NCBI RefSeq assembly: GCF_901709675.1 | Contig: NC_051105.1 | Span: 12,138,604-12,202,603, forward strand | Reading direction: 5' to 3' | Length of the DNA stretch: 64,000 nt | Source: Syngnathus acus | Taxonomy: Eukaryota > Chordata > Actinopteri > Syngnathiformes > Syngnathidae | Shown: positions 54,169 to 64,000 of the stretch, piece by piece | Layout of the letters: the number at the start of each line of letters is the position of its first letter | Position numbering within the stretch: the first letter of the stretch is position 1 | Program-made: the position numbers and the translations under genes | The notes under the pieces: generated by a model | What the model saw: the letters and a program-made list of their open reading frames with translations, nothing else | Databases searched by the model: none | What the model was told of the DNA's origin: nothing

Positions 54169-54190
54169 TTGTACTCAAATCAAACTGTTA

Positions 54191-55090
54191 AAATGTTTTA
54201 TAACTTAATTAATTTGTCATTGCTGTATTCAAATCAAACTGCTATCAATTGCTATCAAACTTCTAGTTAAGTAGTCATTTCTGTATTCAAACCATATGTT
54301 ATCTTGTGTCAAATTTCTGTTTCCTTTGTTTCTTCCTTTTTTCTTGGTTATGGTGTTACAGGTTAGTACTGTAGATATGTAGCTTGTGTGTTGAGCAGTG
54401 AAATCCTTGGTTGAAATTAGTATGAGACTAGATAAGCAGAATTGCTTCAACCCTCTTCCCTTTTCGACAAGTCATGTCAAACGAAATGTTAAATGAAGTT
54501 GTAATAAGTGTGTTGACTATGTACTTGCCGGAATAAACATATAAAATAAAAAAATATATAATGTTGCCTTTAAGTAATTTTGCATGGTGAACCTTTTTTT
54601 ACATTCCTCATGCTGTCTAAGTTTTCATTCTTATGTAACTAACAAACAGTAAACCACGACCACTGTAAGGCTAGAGTTAACACATGATCCATTATCAAGA
54701 GGACTCAACAGCACTAGTGAAGAATATTCTCTACTTGTTGAGGTCAGCATTAAACGTACTCTGTACATAATTTATTCATATTCACGTGACATGGCGGCAA
54801 AATATTGGAATGGAAAACATGCTTTTAATGTGATGTACCATCTTTTGCGAATGACATGCAGAGACAGCTCATGCTGCTATTCTTATCCCTGTAATACAGT
54901 CGTCTCTCCTTTTGTAGCCTTCGCTGAGAACGTTAACATTCAGTTAACGTAATTCTGTTTTACTGCTGGGAAAAACCTTTTGCTATAACTGTTTTGATAT
55001 TGAATGTACAAACTGATTTTATGATCCCACTGAAAATTCTTCTCCCATAAAACTTGAAAAACAGATGTTATTCATTGGGTGTGAAAATCT
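54191..55090. other. No recognisable gene
   Basis: AT-rich flank of the Rex3 insertion. Around 54520-54560 AATAAACATATAAAATAAAA could be a LINE 3' end, but no body is visible. Confidence 0.35.
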
Positions 55091-55153
55091 TCACAGGCGG
55101 TTCATTTAACCAATTTAAGCCAGGAGCGCATTACCGTGTTCCAACCACTAGAG

Positions 55154-56207
55154 CAGGGCTGGCCAACCCGCGGCTCGTGAGACACATGCGACTCTTTGCC
55201 TGGTGTCATGCGGCTCTTTTACGTTCATATCAAAATTTGTGTTTATTTTTTGTGCGTGTTCGCTTCGCTTGAGTTCAATATGGTATTTTGGTAAAACGTG
55301 CATGCGCGAGAGGTGAAATCCCACAAAGGAGGAGGGACACACCCATTCGAGGAGTGTCAATTTTGCTCTCAAAATGGCAAGGAAAAAATGCACAGCTAAA
55401 CGAATATATGAAGATGAACACAGGACGTTTTTAACAGAGTGGGAAAGTTTATATTTTTTTGTTGAACGCAATGGCAAGCCATTGTGCCTGATATGTCGGA
55501 TGTCATTAGCGCATTTAAAAGCTTCAAATCTTCAGCGCCACTTCAGCTCACTACATGCTAATATCGATAAGGACTTTCCAAAAGGGACTGAATTTCGCAA
55601 GCGCAAGTTGGACACTTTGAAAAGTCAGGCAGAAAAACAGGTACAGTTTTTCAAAAAAATTACGAAGCACTCAGAGACTGTCATGCTTGCATTGTTTCAA
55701 CTGGCTTGGAACATTGCACAGGCTAAAAAGCCATACAATGAAGGGGAGTTCGTTAAAAAATGCCTCGGTGATGTTATTGAAATCTTGTCTCCTGAAAACG
55801 ACAAACTAAAACGAATGGTCTGTCCCGCCACACATAGTAAGTGAATAAACACTATTGTAAATTATTATGTTTTTGTTTGTGGACTTGTTGTTGAACTGAG
55901 AGTTCATCTGTGTGAGACAATACACACAATGTAGGAGTCACTGTAGGAGTCAATTTATGTCATTATCATGTTGGTGCGTGATATGATAATGTCACACAAT
56001 AAATTTGGCTGAGCAGAGGGGTGTGTGTGTGTATGTGTTTGTGTGTGTGCGCATGTGTGTTTGTGCGTGCGTGTTTGTGTGTGCGTGCGTGTGTGTAAAA
56101 GGAAGGGATGGGGTGATGTTCATGTGTGCTCATGTGTTTGATGTGGCTCTTTGCGGTAACACAGTAAAAAATGTGGCTCTTAGTCTCTGACTGGTTGGCC
56201 ACCCCTG
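55154..56207 (+). mobile_element. hAT deletion derivative with intact BED-type ORF
   Basis: The ends CAGGGCTGGCCAACC and GGTTGGCCACCCCTG are flanked by a perfect 8-bp TSD, CACTAGAG (55146-55153 and 56208-56215). It holds one ORF (55374-55844) and a TG microsatellite (56022-56096). It is inserted in the unclassified repeat also seen at 28310-28430. Confidence 0.95.
55374..55844 (+). CDS. BED-like zinc finger N-terminus of hAT transposase
   Basis: An uninterrupted 156-codon frame beginning MARKKCTAKRIYEDEHRTFL. It has a C-x2-C (CLIC) and H-x4-H (HFSSLH) finger in a context (WESLYFFVERNGKPLCLICR) like the BED-type finger of GTF2IRD2/Charlie-like hAT proteins. Then come a helical Lys-rich stretch and AWNIAQAKKPYNEGEFVKKC, followed by LSPENDKLKRM and a stop. 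The catalytic and dimerisation parts are absent. It may be a DNA-binding remnant; whether it is expressed is unknown. Confidence 0.8.
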   Translation: MARKKCTAKRIYEDEHRTFLTEWESLYFFVERNGKPLCLICRMSLAHLKASNLQRHFSSLHANIDKDFPKGTEFRKRKLDTLKSQAEKQVQFFKKITKHSETVMLALFQLAWNIAQAKKPYNEGEFVKKCLGDVIEILSPENDKLKRMVCPATHSK

Positions 56208-56215
56208 CACTAGAG

Positions 56216-57040
56216 CCAGGAGCACTAGTATGCATTTCTACCTTTAAGATCGAGAGCGTGGATGCGTGTTTTTTTTTTTTCTTGACTGATTATCGATCTC
56301 GAAGCCAATGAAACGCATCCGAATTAATACATGACAGCGTGAGATGTACTTGGAACAGCCAAACTTTAATTGGTTTCTCTCATCACTCAGCCAGGCACAA
56401 CCCTGACCACATTGTTGAATAATACTGAGGAAATAGCAACAAACCAAATCAACTAAAAAGATCTTCAATGGAGCTCAACTTGCATATTTCAATGGTGATG
56501 TTGATAACTTTAATAACATTATTGAAAAGGTGCAAGAGGAATCAAAGTTTGGAGAGGGCGTTGGACTGCAGTCATTGTGCAGCCAGAGACTTCATTGTAC
56601 ATGAGTGGCCAGCCATTGATAACAGAACTTTCCTGGCTTTGTAAGGCAACAACTAAATCACCTTTCTGTTCAACAGGTTGGAGCCTTTCAAAGAAGGCAC
56701 TCAACACAACACCTTCAAAAAAAAAATGGAAAGGTGTCCATCCAAAACATCATATATTGATACAGGTGGCATGGTAGCCAGGTTTGGTAACATTTTCTGC
56801 CTGTACGATATAACCCACTTCAACCAGCAGTTTGAAGCAAATTAAGTCAGACTGGCAGCGCAATCTGATCACAAAATAATTGGATCGGCTCATAGAGTGT
56901 GAAAAGGGTTGGCTTATGATGATTATGAAGCAAAACTGAGCTATGAGCAGATGGTGGACAGCTGGATAGTTCAAGAGGCTGGTCTTTGAAAAAACATCTC
57001 TTGTTGCAGATCAGGATGAAAATGACCCTTTGAATTTCCT
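56216..57040. other. No recognisable gene
   Basis: After the repeat flank (to about 56250) I see only decayed frames. Nothing is nameable. Confidence 0.35.
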
Positions 57041-57044
57041 TGCT

Positions 57045-57284
57045 CCTCATTCATTCATTCGTTCGTTCATTCATTCATCTTCTGAACCACTTAGCCTCGC
57101 GAGGGGAGTCTATCTCATGAGGGTGCTGGAGCCTATTTCAGCAGTCTTTAGGCCCCAGCCAATCGCTGGGCACACACAGACAAGCACTCACAATCACAGC
57201 TATGGACAATTTGTAGTGGCCAATGGGCCTACTATGCATGTTTTGGGAATGTGGAAGGAAAGTGGAGCACAGAGAGGGTCATGA
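57045..57284 (-). mobile_element. SINE fragment, divergent
   Basis: Reverse orientation of the first SINE family: (CATT)n at 57045-57078, then TGCTGGAGCCTATTTCAGCA, CCAATCGCTGGGCACACACA and TGTTTTGGGAATGTGGAAGG. The tRNA-like head is missing. Confidence 0.75.
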
Positions 57285-57833
57285 CAAACAGTGAAAGTGT
57301 TAAACATTTGCCAACTTACACATTTACAACTTACACATTTAAAAACTGACTTTTAAGAATTTCTCAATTGTCACTTTTCTTTTTTATCTGAGCATACTTT
57401 GCACACTCTGTTTCAAGTCTACCTCACATTAAATGGATCATTTAAATCTTTATGATACAATACATATTCAAATCACCGGCTTATCCTGCAAATGTTTGGT
57501 GTTTGGGGTCAAATGTAAGAAAGTCTAATTTAATACTGACCACCGTAATCCCCCCAAAAATAAAAATGTGCAAAAAAACATCAAAGATTAAGAAAATTTG
57601 TTGAGCCATTAACATTGCATATTCAACACTGAATTGGTTAATATCTTTTAAATATGACACACTCAAATGTGGACTGACCAGTTGTATAAATTTGTGAAAA
57701 AAATATTAAATTGACCAAAAAGTGGCAAAATACTTTGGCCCGACGCCAGCGATATACAGGGCTAGTGTTAGTTCTGGCATGGCCACCACAACTTAATGTG
57801 GGGACCTGTTCCATGGAACACAATACAATACGG

Positions 57834-57945
57834 CAGCGGTCCCCAACCTTTTTAGCACCTATGACCAGTTATTGTTAGACAATATTTTAACAGACCGGCT
57901 TTTAAGGTGTGGCGGATAAATACAACAAAATAACACGATACAACT
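57834..57945 (+). mobile_element. hAT MITE left end
   Basis: CAGCGGTCCCCAACCTTTTT, then GACAATATTTTAACAGACCG and GTGTGGCGGATAAATACAAC. This is a familiar fish hAT-type MITE end. The right end is not found. Confidence 0.65.
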
Positions 57946-58409
57946 GGCATAATAACAATGATATAATGGAGACATGGAGGGCTGGAATGCCGGCAGAGCA
58001 GGATGACGAGGCAAGCTGACGAGCCGGTCATCAAGCGTGCGTCGTGCGTCATTGAAGCAGACAGGGGCATAGTAGCAAGCTCGTGGTCAGGGACAGGCAG
58101 AAGGTCAACCCAAATAGATTCTTCAGCAGATCATAATAACAAGGTTTCGCTACACAGCGAATCAGGAAACAGGAATCGCGGTACATAGTGGATCAGCCAA
58201 ACAAGAACCAGGTGGCAGGCATACGTGTATCGAGGCAACCAAACCACCGCAGACTGATGGGCTTGTGGGGTTTAAATGCACGCCCTAATCAGCTGGTAAC
58301 AAGGGCACAGTTGGCAGCGATCAGCACTGATTGCCGTGTGCCCCCGCGGATCAGCGCAAGGGCGCGTCAGCCGGCCAGCACGGCGAGAGCAGAGGGGAGC
58401 CGTGACATG
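57946..58409 (-). repeat. Possible LTR sequence
   Basis: On the minus strand it begins TGTCACGGCTCCCC, similar to the LTR starts at 22677 and 33445, and is GC-richer than its neighbours. I found no TSD or clear opposite end. Confidence 0.35.
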
Positions 58410-58411
58410 TT

Positions 58412-58617
58412 TACTGTAGTTTAGGTATGACTTTGTGAGTTTTAGCGAAGCCCTAAAGAATGTTTCTAAAAGTCAGTTTAACTATAAATATTTAAAAAGA
58501 GTCTAAAAATACATTTAAGTGTTTAAAAATACGGATATTGTAAAAATATTGACTCCACATCGCAGATTTTCACCTATTGCTTGGAACCAATTATCAGCAA
58601 TAAACAAGGGATCACTG
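58412..58617. mobile_element. Tigger-like MITE, right part
   Basis: Ends TTTTCACCTATTGC...AAACAAGGGATCACTG followed by TA, matching the right end of the MITE at 27309-27678. The left end is missing. Confidence 0.6.
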
Positions 58618-59111
58618 TAGTCATATGTTTTTATAGAAGAAGAAAAAACGGTTCGCAGAATGTTTTTTTTTTGTAATATACTATACCAGATCTACCTCGT
58701 ATGCCAACACACAACCTTCTGTCTGGCTCGTGTGATTTCAGCTTCATGAATATATACATGCGACATCCGGCACCTTGAAAAATGTAATCCTTGCGAAAAC
58801 CTTATGGAGCTCCGCATACAGTCCACATACACACCGCATCTGCTGTGAATTGACACGGAGGCCTCAACACATTTGCAATGCATCCCCAACGCACTGTTAA
58901 TTAGGTGTTACAGACAGGCTTTGCCACATCATGTTTGCTGACGTCAAAAAAGTTCCAAAATGTTCGGTATGACACTTCCCGTCATGCGTCATCAAGAAGC
59001 GGTGGGGCGGCAGAGAGCGCTTTTCTGCTTGAAGCCATCTTCTTGCACAGTGAACACATGCAGAAGGAGGCGTGCCAGGCACTTGAAAGGAATGGCGTTT
59101 CTTCGGGTCCA

Positions 59112-59943
59112 CTGACGTCATCATTCATCTTAAGTCTATCTTTGCTCGCCATGGCATCCCAGAGATCCTGATGTCGGATAACTGGCCACAATTTTCTGGA
59201 CAAGACTTCACCTCCTTTGCGACCTCATATGGGTTCACGCACATCACAAGCAGCCCAGGATTTCCACAGAATAATGGTGAAGTGGAAAGGGCAGTGCAGA
59301 CAACAACAAGATAAAAGTGTTAAATGTGAATTCAAACAGCCTGTAATGTTCCTTTAATGCTCCACAGGCTTCCTACGACTAAAACATCCCCAGCAGTTCA
59401 CCTCCTGAAAAAGGCAGAGGACCCTTACCTTGCTCTACTCTCTTATAGAGCCACACCTCTCCAGACTGGGTACAGTCCAGCGCAACTCCTCATGGGGCGA
59501 CATCTTCGCACTACAGTGCCGACTCTTCCCTCTAAGCTGGACCCTACACTGCCCGGAAGGAGAAGGAGAAATCATTTGCTGATGCTGAAAACTACAACAG
59601 GCGTCACCGCACCAAAATGCTCAGTGACTTGTCACCAGGACAACGTGTATGGGTAACCAACGCTAAGGTATCTCGAACTGTGCTCCAACACCACAACACT
59701 CCGAGGTCTTACTTGGTGGATTTACCTCAGCGGGTGGTGAGACGCAACCGCCAACACCTAATACCTCTACACACACCTGCACAAGACAGTGATTCACCAC
59801 CGCAGCAGCAAACACCATTGCCAGCTCCAACGCAGGCAGCCACATCACCTGCTGTGGTACCGCAAGTCTCACCTTCAGAGACTCCTGCTCCCAGAACCAG
59901 GTCTGGGAGAGCCGTCATTAAGCCTAGTAGGCTTGATTTATAA
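59112..59943 (+). pseudogene. Gypsy-type integrase fragment
   Basis: A frame from about 59112 reads FARHGIPEILMSDNWPQFSG (catalytic Asp), GFTHITSSPGFPQ and NNGEVERAVQT (catalytic Glu) before a stop at about 59312. After about 45 bases of unrelated sequence the protein resumes: [39 protein letters not shown], then [10 protein letters not shown] in another frame, and a Pro/Thr-rich tail ending RTRSGRAVIKPSRL at 59943. Gag, protease, RT and the 5' LTR are absent, so only the 3' end of the element remains. Confidence 0.85.
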
Positions 59944-60109
59944 ACTGACACAGATTTGGTCAATCAGGCACCCCTAATGTCGTTTTTGTTTACAGTGTTC
60001 TTCTGTAGAGTTAGATAGGAACAGACCTTTCTACACAAGAGGCAGAATAATCCTCTAAGGTCTGACGAGACAAAGGCAGTCTACCCTTTGATCTCTGGTA
60101 AAAGGGAGA

Positions 60110-60307
60110 TGTGGTATTATAGTATATGTTGAAACTATAATATTATATAGTGTTATTGGAGGTCTTGCATAATGTGGACAGGTGGGGGGCGCTGTGGTGC
60201 GCCAGGGGCATTGTACTGCTATGTGAGACACGAGTGGCGAGTAAATAAAAAGTTTCTGAATAAAGAAGTTGCTTTCGCGTTCATCTCTACTCCGTATAAA
60301 CACAACA
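60110..60307 (+). repeat. 3' LTR of the Gypsy fragment
   Basis: A purine tract AAAAGGGAGA (60100-60109) is followed by TGTGGTATTATAG at 60110. The putative LTR has two AATAAA signals (about 60243 and 60260) and ends near CACAACA (60301-60307). Its position, 170 bases after the integrase stop, fits a 3' LTR. Confidence 0.65.
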
Positions 60308-60309
60308 AC

Positions 60310-62655
60310 AAGCTTCTTTTTTTTTTTAAATATCGATGCTAAAAGTAAATCGTATCAAGCCTTTTTGTCACAAGGTTAGTCCCAGTTCTAGTCGATTCTT
60401 GATGTCAACCCTACCCTGTGATAATGAGGTATAGAAAATGAATGGGTACATTATATGTATTTTCATGAAATTATTTTTTCATCTACTGTTTTTAAGACCT
60501 TTTTGGGGCTTTGTGAAAATGGTAACATTTCTCTTACACAACCCACTTGAATTACAGTGTTTTTAGTTTTAAGTTAACTATGCATTCTATTTTAAAGCTA
60601 TAAAAGAAAGTCGTTCAACAGCGTGAAATAAGGTTTTATTTCACTGGAGGAAACAATCCTCAGAGAAGCCTGTGTGGTTTAGATAAGCAAGCGTGCTGTC
60701 AACTCAGCACCTTGCTTAAGTGGTAAGAAACAGCCCAAATCAATACATCATTAATCATCAGTTTAACGTGGCCAAGCCCATCGTGGACAAGCATTAAAAT
60801 GGAGGGATTATCGCAATAAGAAATTAGGTTGATGGCTTGCATGGGAAGTCCGAAAGCTTCAACTGATAATCCAGATAAATGATGAATGAAAAATCTGTTC
60901 AAGAATTGAACACCAAACTGATGGATGGCTAAAGGCTGTGTGTGTTTATGTTTATTTATGCACCGGCATGATGTGTCTCCAGGCAAACTAGGCATTTATG
61001 TGATCGCATTTTTTTCCCCATGACTTTTAAATGTTAAAAAAGCTTTCATTATGTGAGTGCATTCAAGTGTTTACCAATTCAGCCAACTAAATGGATATTC
61101 ATACACCTCTGACACAGAGAACAAGAGACATTCACATAACAGAAGCAATTCTTTGTGTTTATTGTACAGTAACTAAATTCAATTACCGGTTTATGTAATG
61201 TTCAGTAAATAGATGCGTGAACTCTCCATAATTGTCTGTAAGCTGTTGGAAACAAAACAGAATGAACTAATGCATCCTGCTAGATATGATTTCGATGGAG
61301 AGACATTTCTGCTTTACATTCTACATTATAGCTATAAACTACACATACAAACATTCAAAAATATTTTCCATCCATCTTTCTTGGCTTGCTATTTCCACTG
61401 TTCTACTACTATCATACTTTACCAATTTTAAAATCAAAGCAGAACTCTGACATTATACACACCTTCACAGTTGATCTATTTTTCCTCTGTAGCTATACAT
61501 TTTGTATGAAATGTGTCAGCCTTTGGAACATGTCACTTGTCGTGACTTCCCACGTGAGTGCCAATGGAATGAAGGAGAAGGATTTCTCAACTGCCACAAG
61601 AAATCGAGCAGGAGCTCAACCAAGAAGTTGGAGTGGTGCAGTTGGCTTATGTATTTATTCACTCTCATGATTCCCTTGAGTGACACTCGAATGAGCCCCT
61701 TCAGTAAAGTGCATTTATAACTGCATATTATTCCGCTAAAACTGAAGAAAAAGGCAGACTGTAAGAGTAAATTGCCTTTTTATAGTGCCTTTCTACCGCT
61801 AAAGTATTTTACTCAAAAGGCTTTAGAGCATTCATCCATTTACAAAATGATTAATGATGATGGTATTTGTTACAATGGAAGGAAAGTTAACTGCTCTTTC
61901 ACACACGTTTGTTCAAGGAAACCTTTACAGGGCTACGGAGGAATTGTGGAATTCATCTGCAAATCATGACTTGTGAGAAGCAAAAGAAAGAAAAAATAGA
62001 TATCCTTCAACAATCTTTTCATCTTGTATCATCCAGCATGCCCTCTATCCCACGTAACCTGTTTAGGATGAAAGGTGACGAGCCTTTCCCAGGTAACTTT
62101 GGGGCCAGAAGCAGGAAGCACCTTGGATTTGTTAACAGTCAATCACAGGACATGTCTAGATTTTTTGGGGGGGAATCGTATCATCAGTGCTGGAATTTAT
62201 GTATTTAATCATGCACTAATAATTGTAATAAAAAAAAGATCTAGGTTTCTTGCAAGGACGTAGAACTAACTAGGTGGATTTTGTGGTACTTGTTTTGTCC
62301 GCAAATAACTTCATTAGCGCTTATGTCTCCTAATGGAAGTAGCAATGTCCTACTTGCCCCATTAGCCCAGCATCATTAGCCTCGACTCATCTAATCTGGA
62401 TAGTGGAGTGCATACTGATACTCCATATAGAGGTCAGAGAAGTATTGGTACAATTTTGCCACAATGTGAGTGTAACGTAAAGCACGGGGGGATACATGTA
62501 AGATTTTAGTTTTATATATATATATATATATATAGTATATATATATATATATATGTATGATATAGATATTGTTGAATCGGCTGTGTACAAATGTGTAAAA
62601 TGGGTAATGCTAGACATTTCTTTAAAAAAGGGTTTTAATATTTCACTTAAAGGAA
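60310..62655. other. No recognisable gene or repeat
   Basis: The longest stretch without an identifiable element. A short Cys-containing frame at about 61502-61720 was considered but has no supporting features. A TA microsatellite is at 62513-62553. Confidence 0.4.
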
Positions 62656-62657
62656 TG

Positions 62658-63852
62658 TACCGTAATTTTCGGACTATAAGTCACGTTTCTTTTCATAGTT
62701 TGGGTGGGGGGGCGACTTATAATAAGGAGCGACTTATGTGGGGTTTTTTTCAAAAATTTTCAAAAAAAAAAAAAAAAGTGAAACCACGATAAACGAACCA
62801 CGATGTAGCAAGGGATTACTGTAATTTGAATTTCAAGTGACGTCAGCAGCACGACGCAGCGTGGCGGTTGTTTACAAAGAGGACAAAGATTGATCACGGG
62901 ATGACGAAGATGACGAAGGGCCCCACGTACTACCAGCATCATTAGCGGCTTTGTTTCTAAGTGACACGGAGGACGAAGAGTTTGAAGGATTTAAGGATTT
63001 GGACTGACACAGAAGGTTTGAAAAACTATTATGGCTTTTACGCACGCCCGGTCCTACTCTACGGAGCTCTCTTTCACCTCCGTGGATAGAAGTCGGGGGC
63101 CGGCGCTCGGCCGGGTGGCAGTCCGGGGACGGTGGATGGGGCTCGGTCATGGCTTTTACGCACGCCCGGTCCTATTCTATGGATCTCTCTTCCACCTCCG
63201 TGGCTGGAAGTCCACGCCACCACACGCCTGGAAGTTTGTTTTGTTAAATAAAGAGCCGTTTACCAAACGCACGTCTTTCCTTGTACTTTGTTAACGCCAC
63301 AATATAGTTACTACATACTAGATCTGTGGAATAACAACGAGGCTGACGTCAGGGCGCACGCGCGGCGTTGTTGACAAAGGACGAGGAATTTGATCGATGG
63401 ATTTAATGATTTAGAGTGCACAGATGGTTTGATAATATTATTGCTTATATAATAGTTATTTGATATCTAATTTATATATCGTTATATGGGCCTGTGGAAT
63501 ATTTTGAAGTGCAAGCGCCGTCAGCGGCGCGCACCCATTGTTGACAAAGGACGATCGATGGATTTAATGAATTGGAGTGACACAGATGGTTTTATAAACG
63601 TGTTATTTATGTAATAGTTTTTTTTAATAACTCTGAATGTTACATCAGGCCCGTTCTCAGCTCTTCGTTTGTGTTTATGTCACGTTAGCATACCTATCGT
63701 TTAGCCTGTTGTTGCTCGTTCATGTCTGTTCTTGGTGTTGGATTTTGTCGAATAAATTTCCCCCAAAAATGCGACTTATGCTCTGGAGCGACTTGTATGT
63801 GTTTTTTTTTCACGTTATTGTGCATTTTATGGCTAATGCGACCTATATTGGT
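62658..63852. mobile_element. TIR element of the TACCGTA family, copy C (inverted, truncated)
   Basis: Begins TACCGTAATTTTCGGACT, then shows the interior of copies A and B in reverse order, with two minisatellite units. The far TIR is cut off at 63852, where a Rex1 3' UTR begins. Confidence 0.85.
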
Positions 63853-64000
63853 TATTGGGTTATTATTTATTCATCGCTCATTTTATTTATTAGTTATTTT
63901 TTATTTATTATTTATTGTTTGTGCCTTCTTGTTTTTATTTTGTGTCGTCTGCTTGTATGTCTCGTCACCGTGGGATGGAGGAAACGGAATTTCGGTTTCT
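63853..64000 (+). mobile_element. Rex1 3' UTR, running off the window
   Basis: TTTGTGCCTTCTTGTTTTTA and GTCACCGTGGGATGGAGGAA match the 3' UTR of Rex1 copy 3 at 45776-45925. It is 5'-truncated; the 3' end lies beyond 64000. Confidence 0.75.

Larger units (their letters stand above)
47189..54181 (-). mobile_element. Rex3-type (RTE clade) LINE with two nested LINEs
   Basis: A 9-bp repeat, AAACTGTTA (47180-47188 and 54182-54190), flanks the whole 7-kb block, marking one Rex3 insertion. Segments on the minus strand: leader and 5' region (54181-53756), endonuclease end and linker (53755-52867), RT (51778-50935) and C-terminus (47687-47195, tail GGATGGAAC). It is interrupted by Rex1-like LINEs at 51779-52866 and 47688-50934. 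The sequence CGGTGACAAAGGGCAGCC at about 51226 matches my memory of the teleost Rex3 PCR region. Confidence 0.85.

Noticed and set aside
61502-61720. Short frame with regularly spaced Cys, considered as a secreted-peptide exon
   Set aside because: No signal peptide, no splice context, no recognisable domain; a chance frame in unassigned sequence.

Overview
The window looks like a repeat-saturated stretch of a teleost genome. The evidence is the mix of families: Rex1-type and Rex3-type LINEs, an L2-type LINE, a fish-style tRNA-derived SINE with an L2-like (GGAT)n tail, a BEL/Pao LTR element, Gypsy-type LTRs, many hAT derivatives with perfect 8-bp target-site duplications (TSDs), and an ISL2EU-like element. 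I found no convincing host protein-coding gene, rRNA or free-standing tRNA gene. Nearly every long open frame is a transposon gene or its remnant.

Layout. 1-1.3 kb: 5' end of a LINE on the minus strand with two open frames. 2-3.6 kb: SINE and decayed L2. 5.1-6.4 kb: TIR element with an internal minisatellite. 6.9-9.2 kb: hAT with a smaller hAT MITE and a Rex1 fragment inside. 10.2-10.5 kb: SINE. 10.6-22.2 kb: one BEL/Pao insertion (5-bp TSD) on the minus strand, hosting an ISL2EU-like derivative and two inverted L2 copies; the pol segment between the L2 copies is flipped. 22.2-37 kb: less dense, with solo LTRs, hAT and Tigger-like MITEs and a second SINE family. 37-40.8 kb: SINE, Tigger-like element with hAT inside, second copy of the 5.1-kb TIR family, BED-hAT. 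40.9-47.1 kb: RTE-type LINE (minus) split by a Rex1. 47.2-54.2 kb: Rex3 (minus, 9-bp TSD) split by an intact Rex1 and a 5'-truncated Rex1-like LINE. 55.1-56.2 kb: hAT with a BED ORF. 57-60.3 kb: SINE, MITE and Gypsy fragments. 62.7-64 kb: third copy of the TIR family, cut by a Rex1 3' end running off the window.

How the parts relate: the region records layered insertion. Autonomous LINE machinery (one 1001-codon Rex1 ORF is uninterrupted) sits beside non-autonomous passengers. Two observations stand out. First, a BEL element has its pol segment inverted between two inverted LINE copies. Second, a putative structured 5' leader is shared by two different RTE-clade LINEs, and its stems show compensatory changes between copies, including one loose copy inside a hAT element.
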